This document shows positions 1 through 10,127 of a stretch of DNA of 64,000 nt, in pieces. The translations under genes and the position numbers were made by a program. The notes beneath the pieces are model-generated. The model did no database searches and was not told the DNA's origin. It saw nothing but the letters and a program-made list of their open reading frames with translations. Origin of the DNA: Acanthosepion pharaonis. Its lineage: Eukaryota > Mollusca > Cephalopoda > Sepiida > Sepiidae. Each line of letters starts with the position of its first letter. Within the stretch, counting starts at the first letter, position 1. Location: contig CAHIKZ030000126.1 of assembly GCA_903632075.3 (NCBI GenBank), forward strand, positions 344,501-408,500. The letters are read 5' to 3'.

Positions 1-1040
1 TAATTGAATCTTGATGATTCAGATTGTAGTATTCAGAGAAACATCCTTGTAGTAGTGGTTCTTGGGGGCAAAAAAACTGAGTGGAACTTTTTCCTTGAAT
101 TGAATTATTCGATAGTTTTTTATCTCATTTGAGTAGGATCCTCAGTTTATTCTTGAAAATAACCACCAGTGGTGTGTTCACAGCACCACAAGGTAAAAAG
201 TTTCACTTGTCTATCATCCACAGTGCAAGAAGGTTGAGTCTTGCAACTGTTTCTGAGTGTTGTTTCATCAACTTGTGTGAGTGACAATGCATCTTCTTGT
301 ATGAGATGATGAAAAGGATCTTAGATTTGAAGGTGATACTAGCAGTAGCATAGCATAACCTAGCAGTAAAGGTCTGAACTGGTGGAACTAAAGCATGGAG
401 CTATTTTATACATTTGCCATGAAAATAGAGATATTGAAAATACATAAAAATTTTGTAAATGTTAATAAAAAATAATAGAATGATTTTTATACTTTAGAGG
501 AAAATTTTCAATTTTTTTGGTAGACTATTACTTAATATTGAATTGGGAAGAAGGTTAAAATGACTTGTTACTTTGGATATAAGGCCTATAAATCCTGTGA
601 TTTGTTATGGGAATGAATATTTTGTGTAAGCCTTACTTGACTGGAACATTGGAATGAAAGAAATCTGGTTTGCATTTTTATAGTCGATCAAATTGTAAGA
701 TCATAGATAATTGGGGTACCTCACTTCATAGCTTTTTTCAGGACAATGGCTGGTGGGGTTACTTGATGGTGCCCATCTCCTCTTCAAGTTGTACCAGGTT
801 ATATGGTACCAACAGTAGGGGTATGACATTCGTGTCCTGGGTAAGACAATAAACTACGTCCAACAGCAAGGCCTCTGATCAGGAGGTTTTGAAGAGCGTG
901 GAACCACCTCTTAATTGCTAGTGTTCCCAGGTCTGCCCTGACCCAGGGTGGTAGCACCTGTTAGGCTCCCAGCTATAGGCAAATAATTAACCCCCGAAAC
1001 TGAGATAAAAAGCATTATGAAGGTGTTAAAAAAAAAATAG
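1..1040. other. AT-rich DNA without recognised gene
   Basis: I see no convincing coding region. A 60-codon frame at 670-852 has no recognisable domain. The stretch at about 840-1000 is richer in GC than its surroundings and may be part of an old repeat, but I could not assign it. Confidence 0.6.
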
Positions 1041-1044
1041 GTTT

Positions 1045-1270
1045 TAATACCAGAAATTCTTTGTAAAAAAATTATTACCAGAAATAAATTTTTGAAGAAA
1101 ATAACTATTACCAGCTATACATTTTTGAGGAAAAAATATTACCAGCAATAGTTTTTTGAAAACAATTATTACCAGCAACACATTTTTGAAAAAAAAAAAA
1201 TTATTACCAGAAATAGATTTTTGACAAAATAAAATATTACCAGGAATGAAAATTTTGTCGGTATTAAATA
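1045..1270. repeat. Minisatellite, about seven units of 28-35 bp
   Basis: Tandem degenerate units each begin with TACCAG followed by an A/T-rich body containing TTTTTGA and an A run. Unit starts can be followed at about 1048, 1077, 1110, 1141, 1171, 1206 and 1239. The array is open on the minus strand (1044-1358), but that frame translates into a repetitive lysine-poor, phenylalanine-rich string and is taken to be a by-product of the repeat, not a gene. Confidence 0.8.
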
Positions 1271-1274
1271 ACCC

Positions 1275-2950
1275 ATTGGGGTCAATATGCCGTAAAATAA
1301 ACCAAACCAACAGTAGGGAGTAATCCTTGAGCCAATCAGCTGAGAAAGGTGGTTTCATGCCTTTTTACAGGTGAAAACAACTTACTCTGTTCACTGATTC
1401 TATTTTCTGGGATATTAACTATATAGTTAAACTCTGTACTTCCCTTTGAAGTTATACAACCCAAAATTCCTCATGTGCAGTTCTGCTTTCTTCATTTATT
1501 TTACAATGTTGAGATCCTCTCTTTCTCAGTCAAACAGAATTTATTACAGATTTCTTTTTTCCCTCCTGGGCTGACTTTGAAGGCAAAGTTAGATTACTTA
1601 GAATGAGTGCTATAAAGAATGTAGCTGGACACAAAGACCAAGAACTAACTGAGAATAAAGCAGAATTATATAAGCTAAGAATAAAATATCATGACCATGA
1701 ATGCTGGCTTGTGGATGGGGGAACTAATGTTTCTCTTGTCATGATCAAGTGATTTGATGTTCAATAAAAATAGGCTGTGTTTTTTCCACTCACACTGTTT
1801 ATTGAACCAGTTATAGAATAAATGTGTTACTAATGATTACTGATAGATTTTCAGATGACTGTGGATTTCTTGGACCTGAATCAAAATGGTCCTGTATTAT
1901 TTCTCCTTTATGAATGTTATTAGCTCAAATAAATGTCACCTTATTGTTAGTTGCTCATTAGTGGCATCTAATTAAAATTTGTCCAGAGTTACTTTCTTAA
2001 TATTGTACAAATTCCTGCATCTATTGATTATCAATAAAATTCCAACGAGCTGATAATGACACTGGATATTCATTATGAAGTGTTTCTTACTTAATGATGA
2101 CCACATTATCTCACTGCCTTTTGTGTACAGCTGTGTCATTCCAGTGCCTGAAGGGGAGTAGTAAACTTACAGAAATAATCTCTGGTATTATTAGGTAGAG
2201 TTCAAGTTTGTTTAATGGTCACATTTTGAAAATTTAAGATTGACTAATTCACATTTCTCCATTCAGCAAATTCTACTATACAATTTTCCTAGTCTTCAAC
2301 AGTCATTATATTCTGGTATTTGTATTAGATACTACCGAAAGAGTACTTCTGTAATGATCTGACCATAAAATCAACAGGACTTTATTTGACCAAATCATGC
2401 GTAGATATGAGAACAACAATAGAAGCATATCTGTTCATGTCCATCATGTTGAAATAGTGATTCAGAAGAGTTTATATAGCGTTATCAATTTTGACTTGTG
2501 GCTGGAGAGGTGACCAAGAGCTGAAATGTGTAACTTAATATATGTATTTTTTTAAGGTTTATTTTGCATATATACAAAATATGTAATAGAAATCTCTGAT
2601 CCAAATATCAAATCAAGTTATTCTTCACTCATGATAATTTTTGAACTGAAAAAATTTCAATGTTTTAAAAGAAATACATAAGTGTTGATCTGCTCTTTCA
2701 GAGCATGTATCTCTACATATGAAATAGCTGTAGTTAAATTATGGTAAAGAGTATTTTAGACTGCTTTTGTACCATTTAATGATGCTGAAAATTATAAAAT
2801 AAAAAAAATTCTTAGAGATTTAAGGATAAAATTTTTTTTCCAACCCCTTCAAAAATGTGGCTATATTTTAAAAAAAGATTATTAACTTATTAACTATTAT
2901 CATAAAATTAAACTAGATATTATTATGACTATTATTATGTCTATATCTCT
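1275..2950. other. AT-rich DNA, nothing recognised
   Basis: No long open frame, no domain and no clear repeat boundary was found across this stretch on either strand. Short A/T runs and scattered AATAAA-like words occur, as expected for the composition. Confidence 0.5.
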
Positions 2951-2954
2951 GAGA

Positions 2955-3205
2955 TGAGTTATTATGATTACTTGCATTATTTACATTATTTGGACTGTTA
3001 TCCTCATTTTCATTGCCATATTCACAATGTTTCGGCCATTTTATACTCTGGCCTTCTTCAGGTGATAAAGGGCTCAGTTTGAAATTCCAATCACCTGAAG
3101 AAGGCTGGAGCATACAACGGCCGAAACGTTATGAATATGGCTGTGAAGATGAAGGTAAGAGTCCGAATAATGTAAATAATGCAAGTGACTATTATTATTA
3201 CTACT
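2955..3205. repeat. Long fold-back (inverted) repeat element
   Basis: The left arm (about 2955-3066) and right arm (about 3090-3205) are imperfect reverse complements over about 110 bp, separated by a loop of about 23 bp. Both arms contain the block CCTGAAGAAGGC, then GGCCGAAAC about 16 bases later, then GAATATGGC, read outward from the loop. A half copy lies at about 62680-62815. Frames on both strands (2913-3113 minus, 3013-3207 plus) are the same palindrome translated. The CTGAAGA...GAAAC arrangement resembles a hammerhead ribozyme core; see the finding. Confidence 0.8.
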
Positions 3206-3559
3206 GAAAGTGTATTGTTAATAATTAGTGGCATTTCTATCTTAAAATCCTTAAGATAGTAAATATTCTCAAGTTGGTAAGTAGATTATTTATTATTATT
3301 GCATCGCAACATGTTTGATTCTTTTTATTATTATTCTTGGTATGTACTTATCTATAGGCATCTATGTAAATATTATTATTTTTTTTTTTTTTTAAGTGGC
3401 AATTTCTTCCATGAATCAACATTTGTGGTCATTCTTCTTTCTGTGGCATGTGTCCCCTCAGGATGTAGGCAATCTTAGCTTTACACAATTTTCTTAATAA
3501 ATTTTGTCTTTTTGTTATTACTCCTAAATCCTATTCCACCATCCATTTACTCAATCTGA
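3206..3559. other. AT-rich spacer with TTA and poly(T) tracts
   Basis: It contains TTATTA repeats near 3285-3310 and a T run at about 3379-3394. No gene was recognised. Confidence 0.5.
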
Positions 3560-3856
3560 CTAAGTAGGTTATGCATTGTTTTTCTCTGGCCTTTGATCTG
3601 TCCGGTGAGTATCAGGTTTTCCAAGCCCTCTTTCCTTATGTGCCCTTCAAGTTCCTGATGTTAAGTATAAGTTTCATTTTTGTTTCCATTTTCTCTAAAA
3701 CTTCGTCGTTGCTCACATATTCAGTCCATGGTATCCTCGGCACATTCTTTTGTAGAACCACATTCCTGTTGCTTGAAGTCTCTTCATCTTTGAGGAGATT
3801 CTCCAGCATTCACTGGCATATAGGAGGACAGATATTGCATAACAGTTCTGTAATGA
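3560..3856 (-). mobile_element. RTE-like LINE, C-terminal RT-region fragment (part 1)
   Basis: Read on the minus strand, this encodes fragments of the region after the reverse transcriptase palm of RTE-type non-LTR retrotransposons: a cysteine/tryptophan motif (ECWRIS), then MWFYKRM, then an ENLILTG-like tract split over frames. Three other copies of the same segment occur in this window (26.7 kb plus, 29.5 kb minus, 54.4 kb plus), and their alignment supports the call. The copy has several frame breaks and is interrupted at about 3856 by the LTR-type insertion that follows; it resumes at about 4622. The exact LINE clade is an inference from motif memory. Confidence 0.7.
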
Positions 3857-3857
3857 A

Positions 3858-4146
3858 GAATCAGGTCAACTGGACAAGATACAGAGTTGATTGTGTATAG
3901 TGCAGTAAGCACCAGGAGTTATGTCCTCTTCCACAATTGGCTGTTGAGAGAAAAGGCTTTCTACTTAAAGTAGGTGGCGCTGACAAAATTTGCATATGAA
4001 CAATATTGGGCTGGTTTTAGCCAATAGCGTGGGTCTGGAGCCAAGGAAGCTACATAATACCTCCTTTTTCTCAGTTGGTGGTGGTGGGGGAGTGCTCTTG
4101 ACATTGTGGACTATCAGTTTTGCTTCAAAGTGTTGAGCTATTTCAG
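3858..4146 (+). repeat. Left direct repeat (LTR-like) of the small element
   Basis: About 290 bp; pairs with 4327-4590. The right limit is approximate because the last 40 bp are diverged. Confidence 0.6.
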
Positions 4147-4200
4147 TGATCAGCAGACACCAAATTCAACTTAAAATGAATTCCCGCATTTGACAGATCA

Positions 4201-4326
4201 GTGTCTGGTTCTCTCGTGTTTGAATTGATGGAGAAGCTGGAATTCATTTACAGGCTGTGTGGAGTGAAGTCTCTGGAGCACATGATCCCTTTGAGACTGA
4301 TGGATGGAGCATCTACAGTCTACGGA
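4201..4326 (+). pseudogene. Short gag-like coding fragment
   Basis: The frame begins upstream of an internal ATG and contains FELMEKLEFIYRLCGVKSL followed by IPLRLMDGASTVY. That pattern (a leucine-rich helix, then IPLRL.GGA.AVY) is one I associate with the amino-terminal capsid region of Ty3-type gag proteins, so I infer a gag relic of about 40 codons. The open frame runs on to 4458 only because the right repeat happens to be open. No nucleocapsid or pol domain is present. Confidence 0.5.
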
Positions 4327-4590
4327 GAATCAGGTCAACTCAACAAGTTACCCAGAGTTGGTTGTGTGTGGTGCAATAAGTGCCAGAAGTTACATCCCCT
4401 TTCACAATTGGCTGTTGCTTTACTTACAGTAGGTGGTGCTGACAAAATGTGTATATGAACAATACTGAACAGGTATTAATGAGCGTGGGTCTGGAACTGG
4501 GAGAGCTATATAATACCAGCTTTTTCTCAGTCAAGGGGGGAAGTGTTCTTGACATGCAGACCTTTGGAGTTTTGTGTTGAGTTAGTTAAA
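4327..4590 (+). repeat. Right direct repeat (LTR-like) of the small element
   Basis: About 265 bp; pairs with 3858-4146 in the same orientation. Confidence 0.6.
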
Positions 4591-4621
4591 GTTTACATTT
4601 ACTTTACTTAGAAAACCAGAC

Positions 4622-4770
4622 ACAAGTTCAGTACTCTTTTTCTTGTTTATAATAAAGTTTTTCTATTTCTTAATACTCTACTTAGCTTTTGGATTGCATC
4701 TTTAGTATTTCAGTGTTGCACTTTCCATCTTCTTCCTGGATATTTAAATTTTTGTACTTGTTTGATTTTG
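4622..4770 (-). mobile_element. RTE-like LINE fragment (part 2, resumed)
   Basis: The sequence TTTTTCTATTTCTTAATACT...TTTCCATC matches the antisense LINE copy at about 29900-30005 in the same order, so this is the continuation of the copy broken at 3856. Confidence 0.65.
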
Positions 4771-5173
4771 GTATCTTTGATTTGGCATGAACAATTGATT
4801 TTTTTGTATTCTTCAGAGTGGGGGTGGGGAAAAATGAGAGAGGAAAAGGGTTCAGTAGGAAAGTTCACACACACACACCTAACCCATCTCAGTGAGGAGA
4901 TTTGTTGAATCAGATAAAAGAAAAAAAAATTACTAATAGTCAACAGTCCAAAACACCAAGAAACCTTGTCTAGCTCTGACCATGAAAATGGCATGTTTAA
5001 ATTTGTGTTCAGTCAGTGAATTTAAAACTTCAACATCTGATTCAGATCTGTGTTCTCTCATGTGATGCCTTCATTGCAATATTTTTAAAATCTGCATCAT
5101 CTTAATGGGAATATCAAACAAGAAATATTGTTTCAGTATTGCCTTACTTTATATGAATTTATATTTTATGATA

Positions 5174-5178
5174 TAAAT
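5174..5178. other. Left target-site duplication TAAAT
   Basis: Identical to 10416-10420 and immediately outside the left LTR. Confidence 0.9.
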
Positions 5179-5455
5179 TGTTGTGATGAAATAACCTGAC
5201 TTCCCCATTCACCATAAATGGACGTTCCAGTGGCCGATAAAGTTCGACCACAGTAAACAGTCCAGGGGAGGATCAACAGAGCGACAACAAAGGTCTTCGT
5301 TGACTACACCATTTGGTTAGCTTACTCCTACTCTGTCTCTGTATTTTGACATTCCTACATTCCGATATAAAGTATTATTATTTAAACCACCACTCGGGTT
5401 TACTTTGTTATTATATCTTTTTGCGAGATATAACGACTGGCGACGAGATATAACA
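5179..5455 (+). repeat. 5' LTR
   Basis: 277 bp. It is the same as 10128-10415 except for A/G near 5228, a missing 11-bp GAGGATCAACA duplication, and C/T in the TAACGACTGG block near the end. A TATAAAG word near 5370 may be the promoter element; I could not place the start site. Confidence 0.95.
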
Positions 5456-5590
5456 GTTGGCGAACGAGGATTCGAAACTTACACGGAAAAACTTTTCGTA
5501 CGCCTAACTATAACAGTTGGCGAACGAGGATTCGAAACTTACACGGAAAAACTTGTAGTACACCTAACTATAACAGTTGGCGATGAAGGA
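5456..5590 (+). repeat. Tandemly duplicated primer-binding-site region
   Basis: A 60-bp unit starting TAACAGTTGGCGAACGAGG occurs at 5451-5510 and 5511-5570, with a third diverged start at 5571 (TAACAGTTGGCGATGAAGG). Each begins with the TGG expected of a tRNA-complementary primer site directly after the LTR; the first is at 5458. The last bases of the LTR (GACTGGCGACGAG) resemble it too. I could not assign the primer tRNA. Confidence 0.75.
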
Positions 5591-5833
5591 TTGTGCAACG
5601 TACTTACTTGAAAAAAAAAAAAATATACGCTGAACGGATGTTCGAAAGCGGAGTCACAAGTCAAAAGGAAACTTTTTGAAAAGTAAGAATTTTTACTGTT
5701 AAATTGTGATTTGAAAAATATATATTGAACCGCGACTCAAAAACGAGCCGGTCTAACAATAATTATTCAAGTAAAAATTACGGGTTGTAAAAATATTACG
5801 GCTGTAAGTTGTTTGTGGAGAGTTTAACTGTCT

Positions 5834-5874
5834 AAAAAAAAAAAAAAAATTTTTTTTTTTTTTTTTTTTTTTTT
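5834..5874. repeat. A16-T25 homopolymer junction in the leader
   Basis: Sixteen A followed by twenty-five T, just upstream of gag. It could fold back on itself, and it is a place where assemblies often go wrong. Confidence 0.8.
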
Positions 5875-5901
5875 GTTGTTTTGCCGAATTCTAAAATAAG
5901 G

Positions 5902-6916
5902 ATGGAGCAATTAGTCGAAATGACTAAAATGCTGTGTACAAGCTTACAACAGCAACAACAACAGTATCAAGAGTTACAACAACAGCAACAAAAACAGCAC
6001 CAAGACTTACAACAACAAATATTGCAACAGCAAAAAGTCTCGAAAAAGTTTTGGAACACGCGACTGGAGAAAGAAAAAATAGTGTTTTTTCTGCCAAAGG
6101 AATAACAAATTCATTATCCGAATTTATTTATGATCCTGATTCGGGCATTACATTTCCAGCGTACTTTAAACGTTTGAAACTATATTTACCAAGAGATGTC
6201 AACATTGGTCGGATGAGGAACGAGTAACATTACTAGTACAGAAACTAGGGACAAACGAGAATAGGAAGTACTCAAACTTGATACTGCCCAGAAAGCCAGA
6301 AGAAGTTTCGTTTGAAGAAACTATAAGTATTCTGTCAAAAATATTTGACGAAAGGAATAGTCTGTTCCACACGCGATACAGATGCCTAAACATCGTTAAA
6401 GCAGATAACGAGGATTTTGTGACATACGCGGGAACAGTGAACTCTCTGGTTGAACAATTCAAGTTAGAAGAAATAACCAAAGATGTATTCAAGTGCCTAA
6501 TTTTTCTTCAAGGACTAACTGATCCTAAATATAAAGAAATTAGGTCGAGAATATTAATAATGGTTGAGCAAGACTCGAATATAACATTACAAAGGGTAAC
6601 GAAGAATGCCAACGTCTCATAAATGTAAAAAGGGACAATGTTCAAATTGAGGAGAAAAGTGTTGCTAATGTTCGACACGTAAAAACTCGAAAAACTCCAA
6701 ACGCCAAAAAGGTACAAAAATGTGAGACGTGTGGAAAAAAAAATCATACCAAAGACACGTGTTGGTACAAAAATAAGTTCTGCCAAACGTGTGGAAAAAA
6801 AGGTCATACCAAAGACGTGTGTTGGTACAAAAATAAATTCTGCGAATAAATGCGGAAATAAAGGGCATAAATATACAGTTTGTCGAAAAGAAAAGAAGAA
6901 AAATTACAAGATGTAA
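5902..6916 (+). pseudogene. gag: gag pseudogene with zinc knuckles
   Basis: The ATG at 5902 starts MEQLVEMTKML followed by a glutamine-rich stretch, as in many Ty3-type gag leaders. The coding signal then moves between frames: frame of 5902 to about 6040, the frame of 5934 to about 6200, the frame of 6278 to about 6600, and the frame of 6601 through the zinc knuckles. Two intact CX2CX4HX4C knuckles begin at 6721 and 6781; a third (from about 6839) is broken by one extra base after its first cysteine. The capsid part spans about 6100-6600. At least four frame breaks make it inactive as read. Confidence 0.9.
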
Positions 6917-6954
6917 GTCTGGTACTATCAGAAAAAGAAATTCAGAAAGGAAAA

Positions 6955-7330
6955 AAAATAGAAATTACGTAGATGTACGTATAAATAATCATAAAATTAC
7001 TTTCCTACTGGATTCTGGTTCAGACATAAGCATCATTGACGAACAAACTTGAAAAAAAAATTGGAAGACCTAAATTATCTGAAACCAAAAAAACCGCTAG
7101 AGGGGTTTCAGGAAAGAAATTAAACTTTAAGGGAGAATTAAAGTGCAATATTTCGTTATGTGGCAAGACTGCAAAAACGAAAGTGTATGTAATTCAAGGG
7201 ATTAATTCATGTCTTTTTGGAATAGACTGGATAGTACTTTTTGATTTATTTGAACTCCCGATTAACTCATTTTGCAATGTAATAAACAGTGCCGAAAAAC
7301 AAAAAAATATTAAAAATGAAAAATTCATAA
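6955..7330 (+). pseudogene. pol: Aspartic protease domain of pol, broken
   Basis: The retropepsin active-site motif LLDSGSDISII is visible, with the DSG codons at 7011-7019. The frame hits a stop just before an A9 run at about 7052, and the coding signal continues in another frame (7036-7368) with SCLFGIDW, which fits the second half of the fold. Role: cleavage of Gag and Gag-Pol in virus-like particles. Confidence 0.8.
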
Positions 7331-7364
7331 ATGAATTAAAAGAAGAATATCCCAGAGTTTTTTT

Positions 7365-8220
7365 CTGAGGGATTGGGTTTATGTACCAAAACGGAAGTCA
7401 AATTTGAACTCAAGGAAAATGTGAAACCAATTTTCAAACCTAAGAGAAACGTCCCGTTTTCCTCCTTAGACACAATTAATAAGGAATTGGAAAGACTTGA
7501 AAAAATGGGAGTGATATCTAAGGTTGACCATTCAGACTGGGCCTCACCCACAGTTTATGTTAAGAAGAAAAATGGAAAAATAAGAGTGTGCGCAGATTTT
7601 TCAAATGGATTAAATGATTGCCTTAAGAATCACAGTTATCCACTACCTTCACCAGAAGATATTTTTTCAAAATTAAATGGTGGGAAGATTTTTTCAAAAA
7701 TCGACCTGTCTGACCTATACTTGCAGATTAAAGTGAGTGACGAATGCTTGAAATATTTGTGTATAAATACACATAAAGGTATTTATAAGCTAAATAGGCT
7801 GCCTTTCGGCTTAAAAGTCGCCCCAGCTTTGTTTCAACAGGTGATGGACACTATGCTGGCAGGCCTGGAGTTTGGTACCGCCTATTTAGATGACATTCTA
7901 GTCAAAAGTAAGAATGTTCAAGAACATAAAACGCACATCAGAGCAATATTCAAAAGACTAGAAGATTTTGATTTCAAATTAAGCCACGAGAAGTGTAAAT
8001 TCTTCATGGAAAGAATTACGTATCTCGGACAAGTAATAGACAGTGAAGGCAGGAAACCGGACCCACAGAGGGCCGATGCAATTAAAAACATGCCTCGCCC
8101 GACACAGTTCTTGAAATTACAATCGTTTCTGGGGTTGGCACAATATTATGCAATATACATACCTAAAATGTATGATTTAAGAGCCTCCCTCAACGAATTG
8201 TTAAAAAAGACAAAAATGGT
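7365..8220 (+). pseudogene. pol: Reverse transcriptase domain of pol
   Basis: The longest intact stretch of the element (open 7373-8287). It contains the expected order: VISKVDHSDWASP, KIRVCADF, FSKIDLSDLYLQI with the first catalytic aspartate, RLPFGLKVAPALFQ, and AYLDDILV with the catalytic YLDD at 7883-7894. Downstream are the LSHEKCKFF and ITYLGQVI thumb/primer-grip motifs and the connection FLGLAQYYAIYIP. It is joined to the upstream protease frame across a T7 run at about 7360, where one extra base seems to shift it. Function in the family: copying the element RNA into DNA. Confidence 0.93.
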
Positions 8221-8700
8221 TTTGGTCAAAAGAGTGCGAGACGGCTTTTCAGAAAATAAAAATGCCTACTCTCAGATCTCACTTTAGCACATTATGATCC
8301 TGAGAAAGAGATCATTCTAGCAACTGACGCAAGTTTATATGGAGTGGGTGCTGCACTGCTACACAAATATGAAGATGGTACTACCAAACCTATCGCGCGA
8401 CGCGTCAAGGACTCTTCTTCCCGCTGAAAAAATTATAGCCAGATCGAGAAGGAGGCTTTGTCGATTGTGTTCGGAGTTAAAAAAATACCACCGCTTCTTA
8501 CATGGTAGATCATTTGTTCTGCAAACGGATCATAAACCGTTACTTTCAATATTTGGAAGTAAAAAAAGGCATTCCCTCGCATACAGCTAATCGCTTACGG
8601 CGATGGGGTGTAACCCCTTAATTACCATTTTAGGATGGAATACGTCAAATCTAAAGAACATGGGCATGCGGATGGATTGTCAAGGCTGATTCAAAAAATG
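8221..8700 (+). pseudogene. pol: RNase H domain of pol, broken
   Basis: The frame of 8326 gives ILATDASLYGVGAALL with the first catalytic aspartate at 8326-8328. The frame then shifts; IEKEALSIVFG (glutamate) and LQTDHKPLLSIF (aspartate) follow in other frames, and VKSKEHGHADGLSRL marks the end from 8635 to about 8690. At least two shifts fall within about 400 bp. Confidence 0.85.
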
Positions 8701-10083
8701 AAGAATTGTTAGAAGAGACGGTTATAGCAGCATTAACTGAGGAAAAAGAAATCTCAGGTCTCTTATTGAATACAATCAGGAATTGCCAGTAACATTGGAC
8801 AAAAAAAAAAAAAGCGGAAAAAAGATCACTATATTGTGAAATTAAAAACCAGACAAATTGGAACAAAAGACAGAAAAAAAGGAACTCAGATTTCACCTTT
8901 TTTCAATTTGCGACAACACGTTGATGTACGCAGATAGAATTGTCATACCTCAATCTCTACGGACAGATATACTGAAAGAATTTCATACCGGTCATCCTGG
9001 AATGTCCCGGATGAAATCACTCATGCGCGAAGTTACGTATACTGGCCGGGAATGGACAAGGATATCGAAGATTTTGTAAGACTATGTAGAGGTTGTCAAT
9101 TGGCTGCAAGGGAACCTCCGGTCAAAATGAATCCTTGGCCTAAAACGGATTTGCCGTGGGCACGTCTACATATAGACTATGCTGGACCAATCAATGGACA
9201 CTATTATTTGATATTGGTGGACTCTTTATCGAAATGGCCTGAAGTAGTCAAGTGCAAGCATCCTACATCTAGGAACACCATCAGTGCATTGGATGAAATT
9301 TTCAGTCGTTTGAGGGTTCCCAGAACATTAGTTAGCGACAATGGTAACGGCGTTCACAAGTATGGAATTTAAGGATTTCTGTACCGCCTTAGACATTGAA
9401 CACATAACTACACCAGTGTGCCATCCCAGGTCGAACGGTCAAGCCGAGAAATTTGTCGACACTTTTAAACGTGCTTTATGTAAAAATAGAGGTATAGACA
9501 CTGAAGAAAGAACTATTCAAAAAGTTTTTAGCAATCTATAGGGTAACTCCTAATGAGAACAATAATGCGAAAATGTCACCTACGGAAATTATGTTCGCAA
9601 GAAAAATTAGATCAATTTTCGATAGATTGTTACCCTATCAAAACAAAAAAGTTGCTAAAAAAGACGAAAAAGTCAATATAAAAAATACACACCAGGAGAC
9701 AAAGTTTTTTTAAAAACTTTTAAAAGTGGGAAAAGCTTTTTTGGATGGATGGCATAATCCAGAAAAGATTGGTAAAGTGGTCTACATGATTAAAAGTAAT
9801 AAATTTATGTGTAAAAGACACATCAATCAGATTAGACCACGATATGGTGAAGAAAGTGAAAAAGCGAAGAAGAAATTCTGATGGAAGTGTTATGCGATGC
9901 TTTTAACATGACACTACCCAATAGTGTATTGGAACCTGTATCGCATGAAACAGCCTTACGGGCTGGAAAGCGGAAATTATCGTCGCCAAAAAGGATCAAA
10001 TTGCGACGACTGAAAGAAGGAGCACACGGCAAAGAAAACCAGTGGAGCGTTTTAGTCCGGATCCAAAAAGAAGACGATATTAG
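8700..10083 (+). pseudogene. pol: Integrase domain of pol, broken
   Basis: Zinc-binding histidines lie in FHTGHPG (8981-9001) and the paired cysteines in LCRGCQ (9082-9099), in different frames. The catalytic core has D at 9175-9177 (HIDYAGP), D at 9337-9339 (LVSDNG) and E at 9446-9448 (SNGQAEKF). A single-base shift separates the second D from the E. Later sequence gives a core-end motif MSPTEIMFARK and a C-terminal module. A basic tail RRSTRQRKPVERF ends at TAG 10081-10083. Role: insertion of the DNA copy into the genome. Confidence 0.9.
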
Positions 10084-10117
10084 AAGCAGAAATTTTCAAA
10101 AGGAAGAATTTCAGCTT

Positions 10118-10127
10118 CGGGGGGAGG
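10118..10127 (+). other. Polypurine tract (plus-strand primer)
   Basis: CGGGGGGAGG sits directly against the start of the right LTR, the usual place for the plus-strand primer. Confidence 0.85.

Larger units (their letters stand above)
3857..4622 (+). mobile_element. Small LTR / gag-fragment / LTR-like element nested in a LINE
   Basis: Two diverged direct repeats, about 3858-4146 and about 4327-4590, share the opening GAATCAGGTCAACT, the block CACAATTGGCTGTTG, the block AGCGTGGGTCTGGA and the ending TCTTGACAT...TTTTG..GTTGAG. They flank about 180 bp with a short frame that resembles part of an LTR-element gag. The host LINE sequence is continuous on the two sides, with a near-duplicate GTTCTGTA / GTTCAGTA at the edges. 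This fits a terminal-repeat element in miniature or a heavily deleted LTR element. Its age is considerable, because the repeats differ at many sites. Confidence 0.6.

Noticed and set aside
1044..1358. 104-codon minus frame
   Set aside because: Covers the TACCAG minisatellite; repetitive by construction.
5458..5476. Exact tRNA T-arm match of the primer site
   Set aside because: The reverse complement contains TTCGAATCC and ends CCA, but it is about four bases too short to fit a T-loop, T-stem and full acceptor strand.
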